Assembly: GCF_900243745.1 (NCBI RefSeq)
Contig: NZ_LT984798.1
Coordinates: 434,001 to 498,000 of the forward strand
Origin: Desulfovibrio sp. G11
GTDB lineage: Bacteria; Desulfobacterota; Desulfovibrionia; Desulfovibrionales; Desulfovibrionaceae
Direction of reading: 5' to 3'
Length of the DNA stretch: 64,000 nt
Translations under genes and position numbers: made by a program
Notes under the pieces: model-generated
Told to the model about the DNA's origin: nothing
What the model saw: only the letters and a program-made list of their open reading frames with translations
Databases searched by the model: none
Part shown: piece after piece, positions 33,768 to 43,683 of the stretch
How the letters are laid out: each line of letters begins with the position of its first letter
Numbering within the stretch: position 1 is the first letter of the stretch

Positions 33768-34546
33768 TGCGCCTGAAACTTCTTATTTCCTACGTGGGCA
33801 CTGGCTACAGCGGCTGGCAGATTCAGGAAAAACCCAAACCGCCGCCTACGGTGCAGGGCGCTCTTGAAGCCGCACTGCGTACCATTGCCGGTAAAGCCGT
33901 GCGCGTTCACGGTTCGGGCCGCACTGATTCCGGTGTGCATGCCCACGGCCAGGTGGCCCATTGCGACATCCCCGATACCCGGGCCGGGCTTGACTGGCGG
34001 CACAGCCTCAATGCCGTGCTGCCGCGCGATATCCGCGTACTGGACGCCTCCCCCGCTGCCCCGGACTTTCATGCCCGCAAAGACGCCCTGCGCAAAACCT
34101 ATGCCTACCAGTTCTGGCAGGACCGCCGCTTTCTGCCGCCGCACGTGCGCCCGTATGTATGGAACTGCGGCATGCTGGACCTGGACGCCATGCGCGATGC
34201 CCTGCCCTTTCTTCTGGGCAGGCACGACTTCGCCGGCCTGCGTAATGCCGGTACGGATGTGGAGAGTACCGAACGTACCATTATGGACGCCCGCCTGGAC
34301 GCACTGGCCCCCTGCGAATACTACCCCCCCCATGCCCCCATGCTGCGCCTTACCATTACGGCCGACGGCTTTCTGAAACAGATGGTACGCAATGTGGCCG
34401 GTCTGCTTGCCGCGTGCGGTCAAGGCAAAATACAGCCCGCGCAGATACCTGCGCTGCTTGCAGCCCGCGACCGCCAGGCAGTGCCTTCGGTAACGGCCCC
34501 ACCCGAGGGGCTGGCGCTGGTGAGTGTGAAATATCCAGAGCCATAG
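33767..34546 (+). CDS. truA: tRNA pseudouridine(38-40) synthase TruA
   Basis: TruA of 259 residues makes pseudouridine at positions 38-40 of the tRNA anticodon arm. It opens MRLKLLISYVGTGYSGWQIQ, carries the catalytic Asp in HGSGRTDSGVHAHGQ, then LRKTYAYQFW and the C-terminal GFLKQMVRNVAGLLA. Full family length. Its ATG overlaps the MotE-like stop, a linkage with no obvious functional logic. A good terminator follows at 34605. Confidence 0.93.
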   Translation: MRLKLLISYVGTGYSGWQIQEKPKPPPTVQGALEAALRTIAGKAVRVHGSGRTDSGVHAHGQVAHCDIPDTRAGLDWRHSLNAVLPRDIRVLDASPAAPDFHARKDALRKTYAYQFWQDRRFLPPHVRPYVWNCGMLDLDAMRDALPFLLGRHDFAGLRNAGTDVESTERTIMDARLDALAPCEYYPPHAPMLRLTITADGFLKQMVRNVAGLLAACGQGKIQPAQIPALLAARDRQAVPSVTAPPEGLALVSVKYPEP

Positions 34547-34604
34547 CTTTATATGCTGCCCGCAGCACACATTGGCAGCAAACCATTCTTTCGCTCACTA
34601 ACGC

Positions 34605-34640
34605 AAAAGTCCCCACCGCAAGATGGGGACTTTTATATAT
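34605..34640 (+). terminator. Rho-independent terminator after truA
   Basis: AAAAGTCCCCA pairs with TGGGGACTTTT around an eight-base loop, then a T/A-rich tail. It lies 59 bases past the truA stop. Confidence 0.8.
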
Positions 34641-34699
34641 TTCACGCTTGAAACAGTACCATGCCTGCAAGACACTGTTTCTGGCCCGCACGACCAGGA

Positions 34700-34776
34700 A
34701 TAAAACTTTTAGGGGGGGGAAGAGGGCGAGGAACTTTTTTACAAAAAGGTCCCTCGCCACGCAACACTTCAAAGCG
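34700..34776 (-). repeat. REP-like palindromic intergenic repeat, copy C (inverted)
   Basis: Read on the minus strand, it has the same blocks as copies A and B: TTGAAGTGTTGCGTGG, a hairpin (GCGAGGGACCTTTTT with AAAAAAGTTCCTCGC), a C-rich run and TAAAAGTTTTATT. It lies between truA and the convergent YbjQ-like gene, and the stem could help terminate both. Confidence 0.7.
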
Positions 34777-34789
34777 AAAAAACGCTCCC

Positions 34790-35212
34790 CTATATCATTT
34801 CATTCAGGTCAGAAGACTGTTCCTGCGCCCTGAATTTTTGTTGCAGCATGATGGGCAGGGCTTCGGGGTCCATAGGGTCATACTCAAACATGACTGCCGT
34901 GCCGAAGCAGGAAAAATACTTGCTGCCGTCAGGGTGAAAGGCCACGTTTTCGCTATACCCAACGATGGCCTGCGCCCCCTTGTTCATGGCACGCGCTGCC
35001 ATGCCGAAAAAGGCTTCGTCAGAGTCAAAGCCCCGGCAGCACACAAGGCCCAGTACCTTGGCAATACGGCGGCCTTCCACCTGATGCGTGGTCACCACGG
35101 GAAAACGCCCGGCCATAAAAACCTCGCGCACCCGCGCGTTGGCGTCCGACATGCGCACCTGCTTTTCAGCCTTACGCGCCTTTTTTTCATGACCGCCCAG
35201 TAAGAAGAACAT
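34790..35212 (-). CDS. YbjQ/UPF0145-like small protein
   Basis: Protein of 140 residues. ATG 35212 is chosen because CTGGAGGTCAGGC precedes it. The central part (RRIAKVLGLVCCRGFDSDEA, GAQAIVGYSENVAFHPDGSK, YFSCFGTAVMFEY) follows the order of the YbjQ-type fold: a strand with GLV, a helix, then GANAIVG-like and FGTAV strands. It adds a charged N-terminal 45 residues and a C-terminal tail. YbjQ proteins form pentamers of unclear role, with metal binding suggested; two adjacent Cys (VCCR) are notable. Isolated between convergent repeat C and a 400-base gap. Confidence 0.5.
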   Translation of the reverse strand: MFFLLGGHEKKARKAEKQVRMSDANARVREVFMAGRFPVVTTHQVEGRRIAKVLGLVCCRGFDSDEAFFGMAARAMNKGAQAIVGYSENVAFHPDGSKYFSCFGTAVMFEYDPMDPEALPIMLQQKFRAQEQSSDLNEMI

Positions 35213-35620
35213 GCCTGACCTCCAGAAGCAGTGGAATGGCAGCGCGGCACGCTGCCGGATACAAACCATATGCAAAGGTCTTGCCAAAAAAATTTATCCA
35301 TATAAATCAACATAATTGTGCGGAAATTTTTTCTCTCGTCATCAAATTGACGGGACATGCTGGTGCCGCCAGTCAGCAGCGCCCGCATAGCGGATGCTTT
35401 TTGTTGTGCTCGCCGGGCCAAGGCAGATTACCTTTGAGAATATGTCTCCGCAAAGTTTAAAACACACTTACTTCGGCGTTTAACCGCGCAGATAACCTGC
35501 GCTTACGCCTCTGTAGCGAACGTTCGCTCACGCAGCCGTCAGAAATTGCTCTAAAACCATAACCTGAAAAGCCCGCTTACGCGGGCTTTTCAGGTATACT
35601 CTGCCGTTGCCAAAGTGATT
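35213..35620. other. Gene-free stretch with the lon terminator
   Basis: 408 bases between the YbjQ-like start and the lon stop. It must contain the promoter for the YbjQ-like gene (TATCCATATAAATC-type AT-rich DNA around 35290-35340). The terminator of lon is at 35562-35595. No gene seen. Confidence 0.5.
35562..35595 (-). terminator. Terminator of lon, probably bidirectional
   Basis: A perfect 15-bp stem, ACCTGAAAAGCCCGC with GCGGGCTTTTCAGGT, and a four-base loop TTAC. It lies 26 bases past the lon stop; the A/T arms give T-runs in both directions. Confidence 0.82.
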
Positions 35621-38062
35621 TTATTGGGCAGGCTGTTTTTTGTCTTCTTCGCCATGCTTTTCGGGCCGCAGGATACGGCAGATGGGCTGCGCCGTAGCCC
35701 GGCCGGAGAATATTTCCTCCACACCGGCATCCAGGGCATGGGGCAACACTTCATCCACATGATCCACAAAAACAATTTCAAGGTCTTTCAGCACCTCGTC
35801 CGGCACTTCCTTGAGGTCTTTTTCATTGTCGCGAGGCATAAGCACTTTTTTGATGCCGCTGCGCCGCGCGGCCAGCAGTTTCTCGCGCAGGCCGCCAATG
35901 GGCAGCACACGGCCCCGCAAGGATATCTCGCCCGTCATGGCCACATCGTTGCGAACCGGAATGCCCAGCAAGGCCGAGGTAATTGACGTGGCAAGGGTAA
36001 TGCCTGCCGAGGGACCGTCCTTGGGCGTGGCTCCGGAGGGTACATGCACATGAATATCCACCTTGCGGTGGAAGCGCGGGTCAAGCCCCAGCACCTCGGC
36101 CCGCGAGCGCACATAGGAAAGCGCGGCCTTGGCCGATTCAGTCATGACCTCACCAAGTTTGCCAGTGGTCACCACCTGACCAGAACCGGCCATGAGCGTT
36201 GTTTCCACCAGCAGAATTTCGCCGCCGCGCTGATTGTAGGCAAGCCCGGCGCACACGCCCACCTGCGGCTCAGCCTCGCGCTCGTCATGCCGGTATTTTT
36301 TGACGCCAAGCATGGAGGGCAGACTCTGGCACGAGATGTTCACGCATTTGTCCAGATTTTCCTCTTCCACCAGCTTGATGGCTGTTTTACGGCACAGGGC
36401 CGCAATTTCGCGCTCAAGGTTACGCACGCCCGCCTCGCGGGTATAGGAACGGATGATCTCAAGAACGGCATTATCCGAAACCCGGATGTTGCTCTCCTTG
36501 AGTCCGTGCTCTTCTATCTGGCGGGGCAGCAGAAAGTGTCGCGCGATATGGCGCTTTTCTGTTTCAAGGTAGCTGTTCAGCTCTATTATCTCCATGCGGT
36601 CCAGCAAAGGCACGGGAATGGTGTGCAGCGAGTTGGCCGTGGTGATAAAGAATATCTTGGACAGGTCATATTCCAGGTCCAGATAATGGTCCATAAAGGT
36701 ATGGTTCTGTTCCGGATCCAACACTTCCAGCAGGGCCGATGCCGGGTCGCCCCGGTAGTCGGATGTCATCTTGTCCACTTCATCCAGGCAGAAGAGCGGA
36801 TTGTTGTATTTCACCCGCTTGAGAGACTGGATGATCTTGCCCGGCAGCGCGCCCACATAGGTACGGCGGTGGCCGCGAATTTCGGCCTCATCGCGTACGC
36901 CGCCGAGTGACAGACGCACGAAATCCCGCCCTGTGGCCTTGGCCACAGACCGCGCCAGAGACGTTTTGCCCACGCCCGGAGGCCCCACAAAACAGAGAAT
37001 CGGCCCCTTCAGCCCCTGGGAAAGCTTTTGCACTGCCAGGTATTCAAGGATGCGCTCTTTGGGCTTTTCAAGACCATAGTGGTCGCCGTCCAGAATATTG
37101 CGGGCCTTTTCGATATTGATATCAACCTGCTTGAGGTCATTCCACGGCAGATCGAGAATCCAGTCCACATAGTTGCGCACAACCGTATATTCGGCAGCCG
37201 AAGGCGGCATGCTGCGCAGTTTTTTGGCTTCGCCAAGGGCTTTCTGGCGCGCTTCTTCGGGCATGTCGCGCGCCTTGAGCTTTTGCTCTATCTCGTCCAC
37301 CTCGGCCTGGGGGTCGTCGTCGCGCCCCATTTCCTTGTTGATGGCCTTGATCTGCTCGTTAAGGTAATACTCGCGCTGATTGCGCTCCATCTGTACCTTG
37401 ACACGATTTTTAATGCGCTTTTCCACCGTGGCCAGCGCCACCTCACCGTGAAGCAGCTCATAGGCCAGCTCCAGCCGCTCGGTCACGTCGTCCATCTCCA
37501 GGGCCTGCTGCTTTTTGCGGTAGTCCACCTTGAGATTGGGGATAATGGAATCGGCCAGCGGGCCTGGCTCATGCAGCGCCATCATGGAAAGCACAGATTC
37601 CTGCGAGAGCTTCTTGTTGCCCTTGGCAAACTCTTCCAGAGCCTCATGCACTGCGCGCACAAGAGCTTCGCGCTCCTCGGGGCGGCTTTGCGCCTCGCCG
37701 CGCCGGGCCGCGCGCACAACGGCGCACTGCTCGTTTTCGTGCATATCTTTCCAATCGGCACGATACATGCCTTCAAACAGCACCTTTATGGTGCCGTCAG
37801 GCAGGCGCAGCATCTGCAGAACCTTGCTGACCACACCCACGGGAGCCAGGTCTCCGGCTTCGGGTTTTTCCAGTTCCGGCTCGAGCTGGGCCACCAGAAA
37901 AATCTGTTTGCTGTAGCTGGCCTGAGCGGCCTCTATGGCCTTGATGGAGGCTTCACGCCCCACAAAAAGCGGCATGATGGAGCGCGGAAACATGACCACC
38001 TCACGCAGAGGCATGACGGGCAGTTCCACAAGTTTTCCAGTACCGCGTACGGATTCAGTCAT
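35621..38062 (-). CDS. lon: ATP-dependent protease Lon
   Basis: LonA-type protease of 813 residues that degrades misfolded and regulatory proteins in the cytoplasm. ATG 38062 (MTESVRG) has AGGGGAAAACT upstream; an in-frame start 36 bases earlier is less likely. The order is the N-terminal substrate domain ([20 protein letters not shown]), coiled coil, AAA+ module ([30 protein letters not shown]) and the proteolytic domain with the catalytic Ser in [12 protein letters not shown] and Lys in [10 protein letters not shown]. The C-terminus is Lys/Glu-rich. It stands downstream of tig-clpP-clpX, the classic proteostasis cluster, but 675 bases from clpX, so it has its own promoter. Confidence 0.95.
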   Translation of the reverse strand: MTESVRGTGKLVELPVMPLREVVMFPRSIMPLFVGREASIKAIEAAQASYSKQIFLVAQLEPELEKPEAGDLAPVGVVSKVLQMLRLPDGTIKVLFEGMYRADWKDMHENEQCAVVRAARRGEAQSRPEEREALVRAVHEALEEFAKGNKKLSQESVLSMMALHEPGPLADSIIPNLKVDYRKKQQALEMDDVTERLELAYELLHGEVALATVEKRIKNRVKVQMERNQREYYLNEQIKAINKEMGRDDDPQAEVDEIEQKLKARDMPEEARQKALGEAKKLRSMPPSAAEYTVVRNYVDWILDLPWNDLKQVDINIEKARNILDGDHYGLEKPKERILEYLAVQKLSQGLKGPILCFVGPPGVGKTSLARSVAKATGRDFVRLSLGGVRDEAEIRGHRRTYVGALPGKIIQSLKRVKYNNPLFCLDEVDKMTSDYRGDPASALLEVLDPEQNHTFMDHYLDLEYDLSKIFFITTANSLHTIPVPLLDRMEIIELNSYLETEKRHIARHFLLPRQIEEHGLKESNIRVSDNAVLEIIRSYTREAGVRNLEREIAALCRKTAIKLVEEENLDKCVNISCQSLPSMLGVKKYRHDEREAEPQVGVCAGLAYNQRGGEILLVETTLMAGSGQVVTTGKLGEVMTESAKAALSYVRSRAEVLGLDPRFHRKVDIHVHVPSGATPKDGPSAGITLATSITSALLGIPVRNDVAMTGEISLRGRVLPIGGLREKLLAARRSGIKKVLMPRDNEKDLKEVPDEVLKDLEIVFVDHVDEVLPHALDAGVEEIFSGRATAQPICRILRPEKHGEEDKKQPAQ

Positions 38063-38737
38063 AGTTTTCCCCTGAAAGGCCGTGGGCCGCATTGGCACGG
38101 CCCCATAGCTTGGGAGATTAGAGCGGATTACGGTAAAGACGGGTTACACTCTGTCGCCGCGTGCGCCACAGCGCACCGCCAGGCGGCATAAACACAGCCG
38201 GGAGCATACCCCGGGGCGCATACGTCAAAAGTCCGGTACTTCTGTACCCATCTGGACCCGGCGTCCTTGCCTGCACTGCCGGGGCATTCCGGGCAGGGGT
38301 ACAGCCGCGCGACAGAATGGCCTGTAGATCGTGCAGCGCCCGACCTGTCAGAGCGGAAAAAACCCAGCCGTGCCACGATGTCATGGCATTGCGGCAGCAG
38401 GCCGCCCAAATTCCGGATTAAAATTTCCTTTTGCGCGAAGAACGGCATACGCCACGCCCCTCGAGCGCATTTCACAATATGCAGTTCCGGCAGGCACACG
38501 GCTGCCGCGGCAAACCTGTCCTGGGCCTGCGTGGTTTTGCCCGAAACTGGAAGCAAAACCACGCGAGCCACCGGATATTTCAAGAAAAAGCTGTTTCAGC
38601 GGCGAATTTTTCCGAAAGCCGCCGGAGCAGCAGCCGCTGCCCGCCCAAAACCGTCTTCAACCGTTGCGGCAAAGACAGGCAGCCAGAAGCAAGAACCATG
38701 TCACACCGCCATCCAAGCATTTTACAATAAAAATGCC
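38063..38737. other. Long gap between clpX and lon with an inverted repeat
   Basis: 675 bases without a credible gene on either strand; the frames present have no ribosome-binding site and shadow-like composition. The one clear structure is the 12-bp inverted repeat at 38529-38564. A weak stem (GCATTTT with AAAATGC at 38717-38736) follows the clpX stop directly. The lon promoter must lie here, but I could not fix a sigma32 or sigma70 match. Confidence 0.5.
38529..38564. repeat. Perfect inverted repeat upstream of lon
   Basis: GCGTGGTTTTGC and GCAAAACCACGC form a perfect 12-bp stem with a 12-base loop. No T-run flanks it on either strand, so it is not a simple terminator; it may be an RNA element or a protein-binding site. 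Confidence 0.5.
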
Positions 38738-40030
38738 CTAGGATGCCCGGTCGCCACCTGCCTGCTTTTTTTCCTGCACAAGGTTTTCGTCCGCCTCACC
38801 GAACAGGAGCACAGGTTCCTTGCCCTTTTCGATCACGGCGCGGTTGATGAGGCATTCGCGCACATTGGGCATGGAGGGCAGCCTGAACATGATATCAAGC
38901 ATAATGCGCTCCATCACGTTGCGCAGGCCGCGCGCGCCGGTTTTGCGCTCAATGGCCTTGGAAGCAATGGATTTGAGGGCATTGGGCGTGAAACGCAGGG
39001 TCACATTTTCAAGGCCGAACAGCTTCTGGTACTGACGCACCAGGGCATTTTTCGGCTCGGTAAGGATGCGCACCAGGTCCGCTTCGTCCAGCTCATCCAC
39101 GTGGGTGATGATGGGAATACGCCCCACAAATTCGGGAATCAGGCCGAATTTGACCAGGTCCTGAGGATGTATCCTGTCCAGCAGTTCGCCCAGGGGCAGT
39201 TCCTTGCTGGAGCGGACTTTGGCCCCGAAGCCCATAGCCCCGCCGCTCATGCGCGATTCCACAATCTTGTCCAGGCCCACAAAGGCTCCGCCTACGATAA
39301 ACAGGATATTCCGCGTATCCATGCGGATAAATTCCTGCTGCGGGTGCTTGCGCCCGCCCTTGGGAGGAATGTTGGCCTCGGTGCCTTCAATGATTTTCAG
39401 CAGGGCCTGCTGCACGCCTTCGCCCGACACGTCGCGCGTAATGGAGGGGCCGTCGCCCTTGCGGGAAATCTTGTCGATTTCGTCCACGTAGATGATACCC
39501 TTGCTGGCGGCTTCAAGGTCATAGTCGGCATTCTGCAGCAGCTGGACCAGAATGTTTTCCACATCCTCGCCCACATAACCCGCCTCTGTAAGGGTGGTGG
39601 CGTCGGCTATGGCAAAGGGTACGCGCAGCACACGGGCCAGAGTTTTTGCCAGCAGCGTTTTGCCGCTGCCCGAAGGCCCCACCAGCAGGATATTGCTTTT
39701 TTCCAGTTCCACGTCGTCGCCCAGGGCGTCGGCATAGAACACGCGTTTATAGTGATTGTGCACGGCCACGGAAAGAATTTTCTTGGCTTCGTGCTGCCCT
39801 ATGACGTACTGGTCGAGCCTGTCCTTGATTTCCTGAGGCGAGAGCAGCGGCCCGTCGTCCTCGGTAACTTCCATCTGGTCGCGCACAATGATGTCGTTGC
39901 AGGCCTTGACGCATTTGTCGCAAATGCTCGCGCCGTCCTGCACGATGAGGTTGCGCACCTCCAGTTCGCTGCGCCCGCAGAAGGAGCAGCTCAAAGGTTC
40001 GCTGACCTTGTTCTTATCGTTCTTGGCCAT
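38738..40030 (-). CDS. clpX: ATP-dependent Clp protease unfoldase ClpX
   Basis: ClpX of 430 residues unfolds substrates for ClpP. The N-terminal zinc-binding domain has two Cys pairs ([11 protein letters not shown] and [11 protein letters not shown]). The AAA+ core carries [18 protein letters not shown] (Walker A) and [10 protein letters not shown] (Walker B); the IGF-type ClpP loop falls in [20 protein letters not shown] or nearby. The C-terminal small domain is complete. It starts two bases after the clpP stop, so the two are translated together. Confidence 0.95.
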   Translation of the reverse strand: MAKNDKNKVSEPLSCSFCGRSELEVRNLIVQDGASICDKCVKACNDIIVRDQMEVTEDDGPLLSPQEIKDRLDQYVIGQHEAKKILSVAVHNHYKRVFYADALGDDVELEKSNILLVGPSGSGKTLLAKTLARVLRVPFAIADATTLTEAGYVGEDVENILVQLLQNADYDLEAASKGIIYVDEIDKISRKGDGPSITRDVSGEGVQQALLKIIEGTEANIPPKGGRKHPQQEFIRMDTRNILFIVGGAFVGLDKIVESRMSGGAMGFGAKVRSSKELPLGELLDRIHPQDLVKFGLIPEFVGRIPIITHVDELDEADLVRILTEPKNALVRQYQKLFGLENVTLRFTPNALKSIASKAIERKTGARGLRNVMERIMLDIMFRLPSMPNVRECLINRAVIEKGKEPVLLFGEADENLVQEKKQAGGDRAS

Positions 40031-40032
40031 GA

Positions 40033-40641
40033 TTATTCGCTCTTTTCCTGAGCCATGTCCTGGCGCGAAACCAGTACGCGGTCGATAATGCCCAGGTCTT
40101 TGGCTTCTTCAGGAGTCAAAAAGTTATCGCGTTCGGTCGCCTTGACAATATCCTTGTAAGGACGACCGGTATTTTCGGCAAGTATGCGGTTGAGGCGCTC
40201 TTTGAGCCGCAGCACCTCTTTGGCATGAATCTCTATATCAGTGGCCTGCCCCTGATACCCGGCCGAAGGCTGGTGAATCATGATCTGGCTGTTGGGCAGG
40301 GCGTAGCGCAGCCCCGGTTTGCCCGCGGCCAGCAAAAAAGCGCCCATGCTGGCAGCACGCCCCATGCACACCGTGGAAACAGGCGCGGAAATGAAGCGCA
40401 GGGTGTCATAGATGGCAAGACCAGCGGTAACCGAGCCGCCGGGCGAGTTGATATAGAGAGAAATTTCCTTTTCCGGATCCTGCGATTCAAGAAAAAGCAG
40501 CTGGGCGCAGATCAGCGAGGCCACGGTGTCGTTGACCTCGGACCCCAGCAGAACGATGCGGTCCTTGAGCAGGCGCGAATAGATATCGTAGGCGCGTTCG
40601 GAACGGCCGGTGGTTTCAATAACCATAGGTATAAGCGACAT
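40033..40641 (-). CDS. clpP: ATP-dependent Clp protease proteolytic subunit ClpP
   Basis: ClpP1-type serine protease of 202 residues. The catalytic Ser is in [14 protein letters not shown], the His in [15 protein letters not shown], and the Asp in the segment with [17 protein letters not shown]. Start [20 protein letters not shown] is typical, with a short propeptide. It lies 93 bases downstream of tig with a terminator between, so it may also have a separate promoter. Confidence 0.95.
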   Translation of the reverse strand: MSLIPMVIETTGRSERAYDIYSRLLKDRIVLLGSEVNDTVASLICAQLLFLESQDPEKEISLYINSPGGSVTAGLAIYDTLRFISAPVSTVCMGRAASMGAFLLAAGKPGLRYALPNSQIMIHQPSAGYQGQATDIEIHAKEVLRLKERLNRILAENTGRPYKDIVKATERDNFLTPEEAKDLGIIDRVLVSRQDMAQEKSE

Positions 40642-40690
40642 GAAAGCCTCACTGACATGGCCCGGGGGCCGATATATGCGGCATCGAGCC

Positions 40691-40725
40691 GCGAAAAAAG
40701 CAAAAGGCGGCCCAGAGGCCGCCTT
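40691..40725 (-). terminator. Terminator between tig and clpP
   Basis: AAGGCGGCC pairs with GGCCGCCTT around a CAGA/TCTG loop. On the minus strand it is followed by TTGCTTTTTTC, giving a rho-independent terminator just after the tig stop and before the clpP start. Confidence 0.8.
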
Positions 40726-40734
40726 CCCTGATTA

Positions 40735-42093
40735 TTATTTGCTTTCCTGAGCGCTGGCGGATGCGCCCGGCGCGGCATCGGCCTCTGCTCCGGTTTCGGG
40801 AGCTTTTGGCTCCACTTCCTTGACATTGGCCTTGGCGTAGATGAGATCCATGGCCTTGTCCGCCAGCATGCGGTCGCGCAGCACAAAGATCATGCCCGAG
40901 CGCTCATACTGTTCGCGCAGGGCCTTGAAGTCTTCACCGGTGCGCATGGCAAGCTGGTAAATCTGCGTGGTAACTTCGTGGTCGGTAACGTCCAGACCTT
41001 CTTTTTTGGCAACAGAAAGCAGCAGCACCTGGGCGCGGGCCAGTTCGTCAGCCTGGGGCTGCATGTCCTTGCGCAGGTCTTCCATGCTTTTGCCGAGGCT
41101 TTCGAGGCTGCGGCCCTGACGTTCCAGGCGGCCGGCCATGTCGGCCAACAGCGTGTTCATCTGGGTTTCCACCAGGCTCGGGGGCAGCTCAAATGCAACC
41201 ATCTTGAGCAGGCCGTCCAGCAGGCTCTTCTGGGCCGCGCTCCTGTTCAGGCCGGTGCGGCTTTCAGTGTAGCTCTTGGTGATGGCTTCTTTCAGCTTTT
41301 CAACGCTTTCAAGGCCAAGGCTCTTGGCCAGTTCATCGTCAAGCGCGGGCAGCTTGCGCTCCTTGATGGCATGCACCTTGACCTTCATGGTCACGGTCTT
41401 GCCAGCCAGATCCTTGGCAATGAAGTCTTCGGGAAAGTGAATCTCGCCCTCACCTTCTTCGCCATAAGGAATGGTCTTGACCAGAGCTTCAAAATCTTCC
41501 AGAGCCTGGCGCTCGCCCAGGGCCAGATCAAAGGATTCGGCCTTGACGCCTTCCACGGGTTCGCCGTTTTCAAAGGCGGCAAAGTCAACGGTGGCTATCT
41601 GACCATCCACAGCGGGGCCTTTGCCCTCCACGGGCACAAGCTGGGCGCGGTCGCGCAGGATGCGGTCGAGCACTTCCTGCACTTCTTTTTCGTCCACCAC
41701 AACTTTTTCCTGCTCCACATCCATACCTTCGTAAGGGGGCAGATCAAACGTGGGCAGCACTTCAAATTCGATGGTATAGGCAAAGCCCTTGCCGCGCTCG
41801 AAAGCGTCGGGCGTGTCTACATCAAGACCGGCCAGCGGCATGACGTCGAGCTTCTGCATCACGTCATTGATGTGCACGTTGATGAGGTCCTGACGGGCTT
41901 CTTCGTAAATCTTGTCGCGAAAGCGCTGCTCGATGACCGAGGCCGGAACCTTGCCCTTGCGGAAACCGTCAACCTGTACGGAAGTCTTGTACAGGGCGAT
42001 CGTGCCCATGATGGAAGCTTCAACTTCCTGGGGTTCCGTAGTGATGACGACTTTTTTTCTGACCGGCGAAATGTCTTCAGCGCTATATTCCAC
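40735..42093 (-). CDS. tig: Trigger factor
   Basis: Ribosome-bound chaperone and peptidyl-prolyl isomerase of 452 residues. The N-terminal domain has the ribosome-docking signature [18 protein letters not shown]. The PPIase domain spans about residues 150-245 ([37 protein letters not shown]). The C-terminal substrate cradle is full length, with an Ala/Glu-rich tail. The start is GTG 42093 with AAGGAGTCCCTC upstream. The tRNA-Leu gene lies 28 bases upstream on the same strand. Confidence 0.94.
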
Positions 42094-42121
42094 GAGGGAC
42101 TCCTTTTCTGGGTGGGCGTGA

Positions 42122-42205
42122 TGGTGCGAGAGGGGGGACTTGAACCCCCATACCTATGGTGCTGGATTCTAAGTCCAGTGCGTCTACCAATTCCGCCACT
42201 CTCGC
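42122..42205 (-). tRNA. tRNA-Leu (anticodon UAG)
   Basis: On the minus strand the acceptor stem GCGAGAG pairs with CTCTCGC, with CCA encoded after the discriminator A. The anticodon loop CTTAGAA carries TAG between CTGGA and TCCAG. The D-arm GCGGAATTGGTAGACGC and the T-arm GGGGGTTCAAGTCCCCC are standard, with a short variable arm of class II type (84 nt including CCA). Confidence 0.95.
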
Positions 42206-42624
42206 AAAGCGTGTTTCCATAGCACACTTGCTCTCGGCCCGCAAGCGGCGTCCGGCCACGCCGGCTGTGAAAAACCGGGCGGCGGAGCATGCGGAAACAA
42301 TGGCGGAGACGCAACTTCCTTAAGATAATACTTCCAGGCCTTATGGCAAGCCGGAGGCATAAAAAAACAGCAATACCCCCTATAGCATGTTACCTTTGCG
42401 AATACACACCCTCAAAGGCTGGGACACGCCTACCCGGTCTTGACCGCACAGGCAGGTTACGCCCCCCACGGCGGACGCCTGCTTGCGCGGCGGCCGGAGC
42501 GTTTTCAAGGTGAAACTCTCTGGCCCATGCACCCGGCAACGGGGCAAAGGCCCCAAATACGCCGTTACCGACGATGTGGCAAAAGCATGAAAACATCGTG
42601 CGGATATCTGTTGTCCGAAAAATA
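42206..42624. other. Gene-free stretch between selD and tRNA-Leu
   Basis: 419 bases holding the tRNA promoter at 42216-42244 and a hairpin (ACGATGT with ACATCGT near 42573-42600) that may end the selD message. The long minus-strand frame covering it is a shadow of selD. Confidence 0.5.
42216..42244 (-). promoter_or_regulatory. Probable promoter of tRNA-Leu and tig
   Basis: On the minus strand, TTGCGG (42239-42244) and TATGGA (42216-42221) are 17 bases apart, with the tRNA 5' end ten bases past the -10 box. The same promoter may drive tig. Confidence 0.5.
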
Positions 42625-43683
42625 TCAGCGCAGTACCAGTGCCTTGCCGTCCGGCCTCGGCTCTGCAACCTCGCCCACAAGACAGGCAAGGTCACCGCCG
42701 GCATGCAGCAGGGCGCACGCCTCATCCACCTGATCCGGAGGCACGGCAAGCAGCAGCCCCCCCGACGTCTGGGCATCAAAGGCCAGACTTTCCAGCGCTT
42801 CATCCACGCCTTTCTCCACCAGGGAAGAACAGGCGCAATGCTTGCGGTTAAGGTGGCTGCCAGCGGGAATAAGGCCGTCGCGCGCATACTCCAGGGCACG
42901 CGGCATGAGCGGCAAGGCTTCGGTTTCAAAAACCACACACACGCCGGACGCCAGCGCCATCTCGAGGGCGTGGCCCCCCAGGCCGAAGCCGGTAATATCC
43001 GTGGCCGCAGCAAGCCTGAGCGTACGAATGACCGCACCGCCCACACTGTTAAGGCGTGAACACCAGCGTATAAGCTCCGCTTCGCTTTGGTCCGCGCCGT
43101 CCCACCCGGCCTTGACCCCGGTAGCCAGTACACCTGTACCCAGCGGCTTCGTCAGCAGAAGCTTTTGCCCGGGCTGCAGGCCGTCATTACGCGCCATGTG
43201 ATCCGGATCAATAATGCCTGTGACGGCAAGGCCGTACTTCAGCTCTTCGTCCTGAACCGTATGGCCTCCGGCCAGCACGGCTCCGGCCTCATTCATGGCC
43301 TCAAGACCGCCACGAAGGATGCTTGCAAGAATGCCGTCAGGGTCCTCTTCGGCCAGAGCCTGCGGAAAAAAAGCAACGTTCATGGCACTCCACGGCTCAC
43401 CGCCCATGGCGTACACGTCTGAAAGCGCATTGGCCGCAGCTATACGGCCAAAGTGAAAGCCGTCATTAACAATGGGCGCAAGTATATCTACGGTCTGCAC
43501 AATGGCGCGACCGGGCGGCACGGTAAGCACCACCGCATCTTCATTGCGGGCGCGGCCTGCCAGCACACGGGCTTCGAGATCCGGCCGGGTGCCTAGCGGC
43601 AGTCCATGCAAAAGCCGCTCCAGGGCCCCTGGAGCAAGTTTTGCGGCTCAGCCGGCAGCGCGAGCTTTTTCCAGAAGCTTCAT
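42625..43683 (-). CDS. selD: Selenide, water dikinase, a selenoprotein
   Basis: SelD makes selenophosphate, the selenium donor for selenocysteine. The conventional frame starts at 43611, but upstream in the same frame a single TGA (43648-43650) is followed by conserved SelD sequence. From ATG 43683 (AAGGAGACGCGC upstream) the product reads MKLLEKARAAG-U-AAKLAPG. The U sits exactly where family members have catalytic Cys or Sec, with Lys three residues later (C17/K20 in Escherichia coli). Downstream are ATP-binding segments NEDAVVLTVPPG, FGRIAAANALSDVYAMGG and AGGHTVQDEE. Full length is 352 residues including Sec, as expected for SelD. Confidence 0.9.
43614..43650 (-). promoter_or_regulatory. 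Selenocysteine UGA codon and SECIS-like hairpin of selD
   Basis: The in-frame TGA is at 43648-43650. Immediately downstream, GCCGC can pair with GCGGC, and inside it GCTCCAGGG pairs with CCCTGGAGC with only a one-base loop or a small GGGG/CCC apical loop. Bacterial SECIS elements are hairpins in this position, within the coding sequence just after UGA, and are bound by SelB. I did not compute a fold. Confidence 0.7.

Noticed and set aside
37028-38191. Plus-strand open frame of 387 codons opposite lon
   Set aside because: Antisense shadow of lon extending into the intergenic gap; no ribosome-binding site and no recognisable motif.
42390-43133. Minus-strand frame of 247 codons in the selD region
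   Set aside because: Trp/Arg/Pro-rich shadow of selD in another frame.
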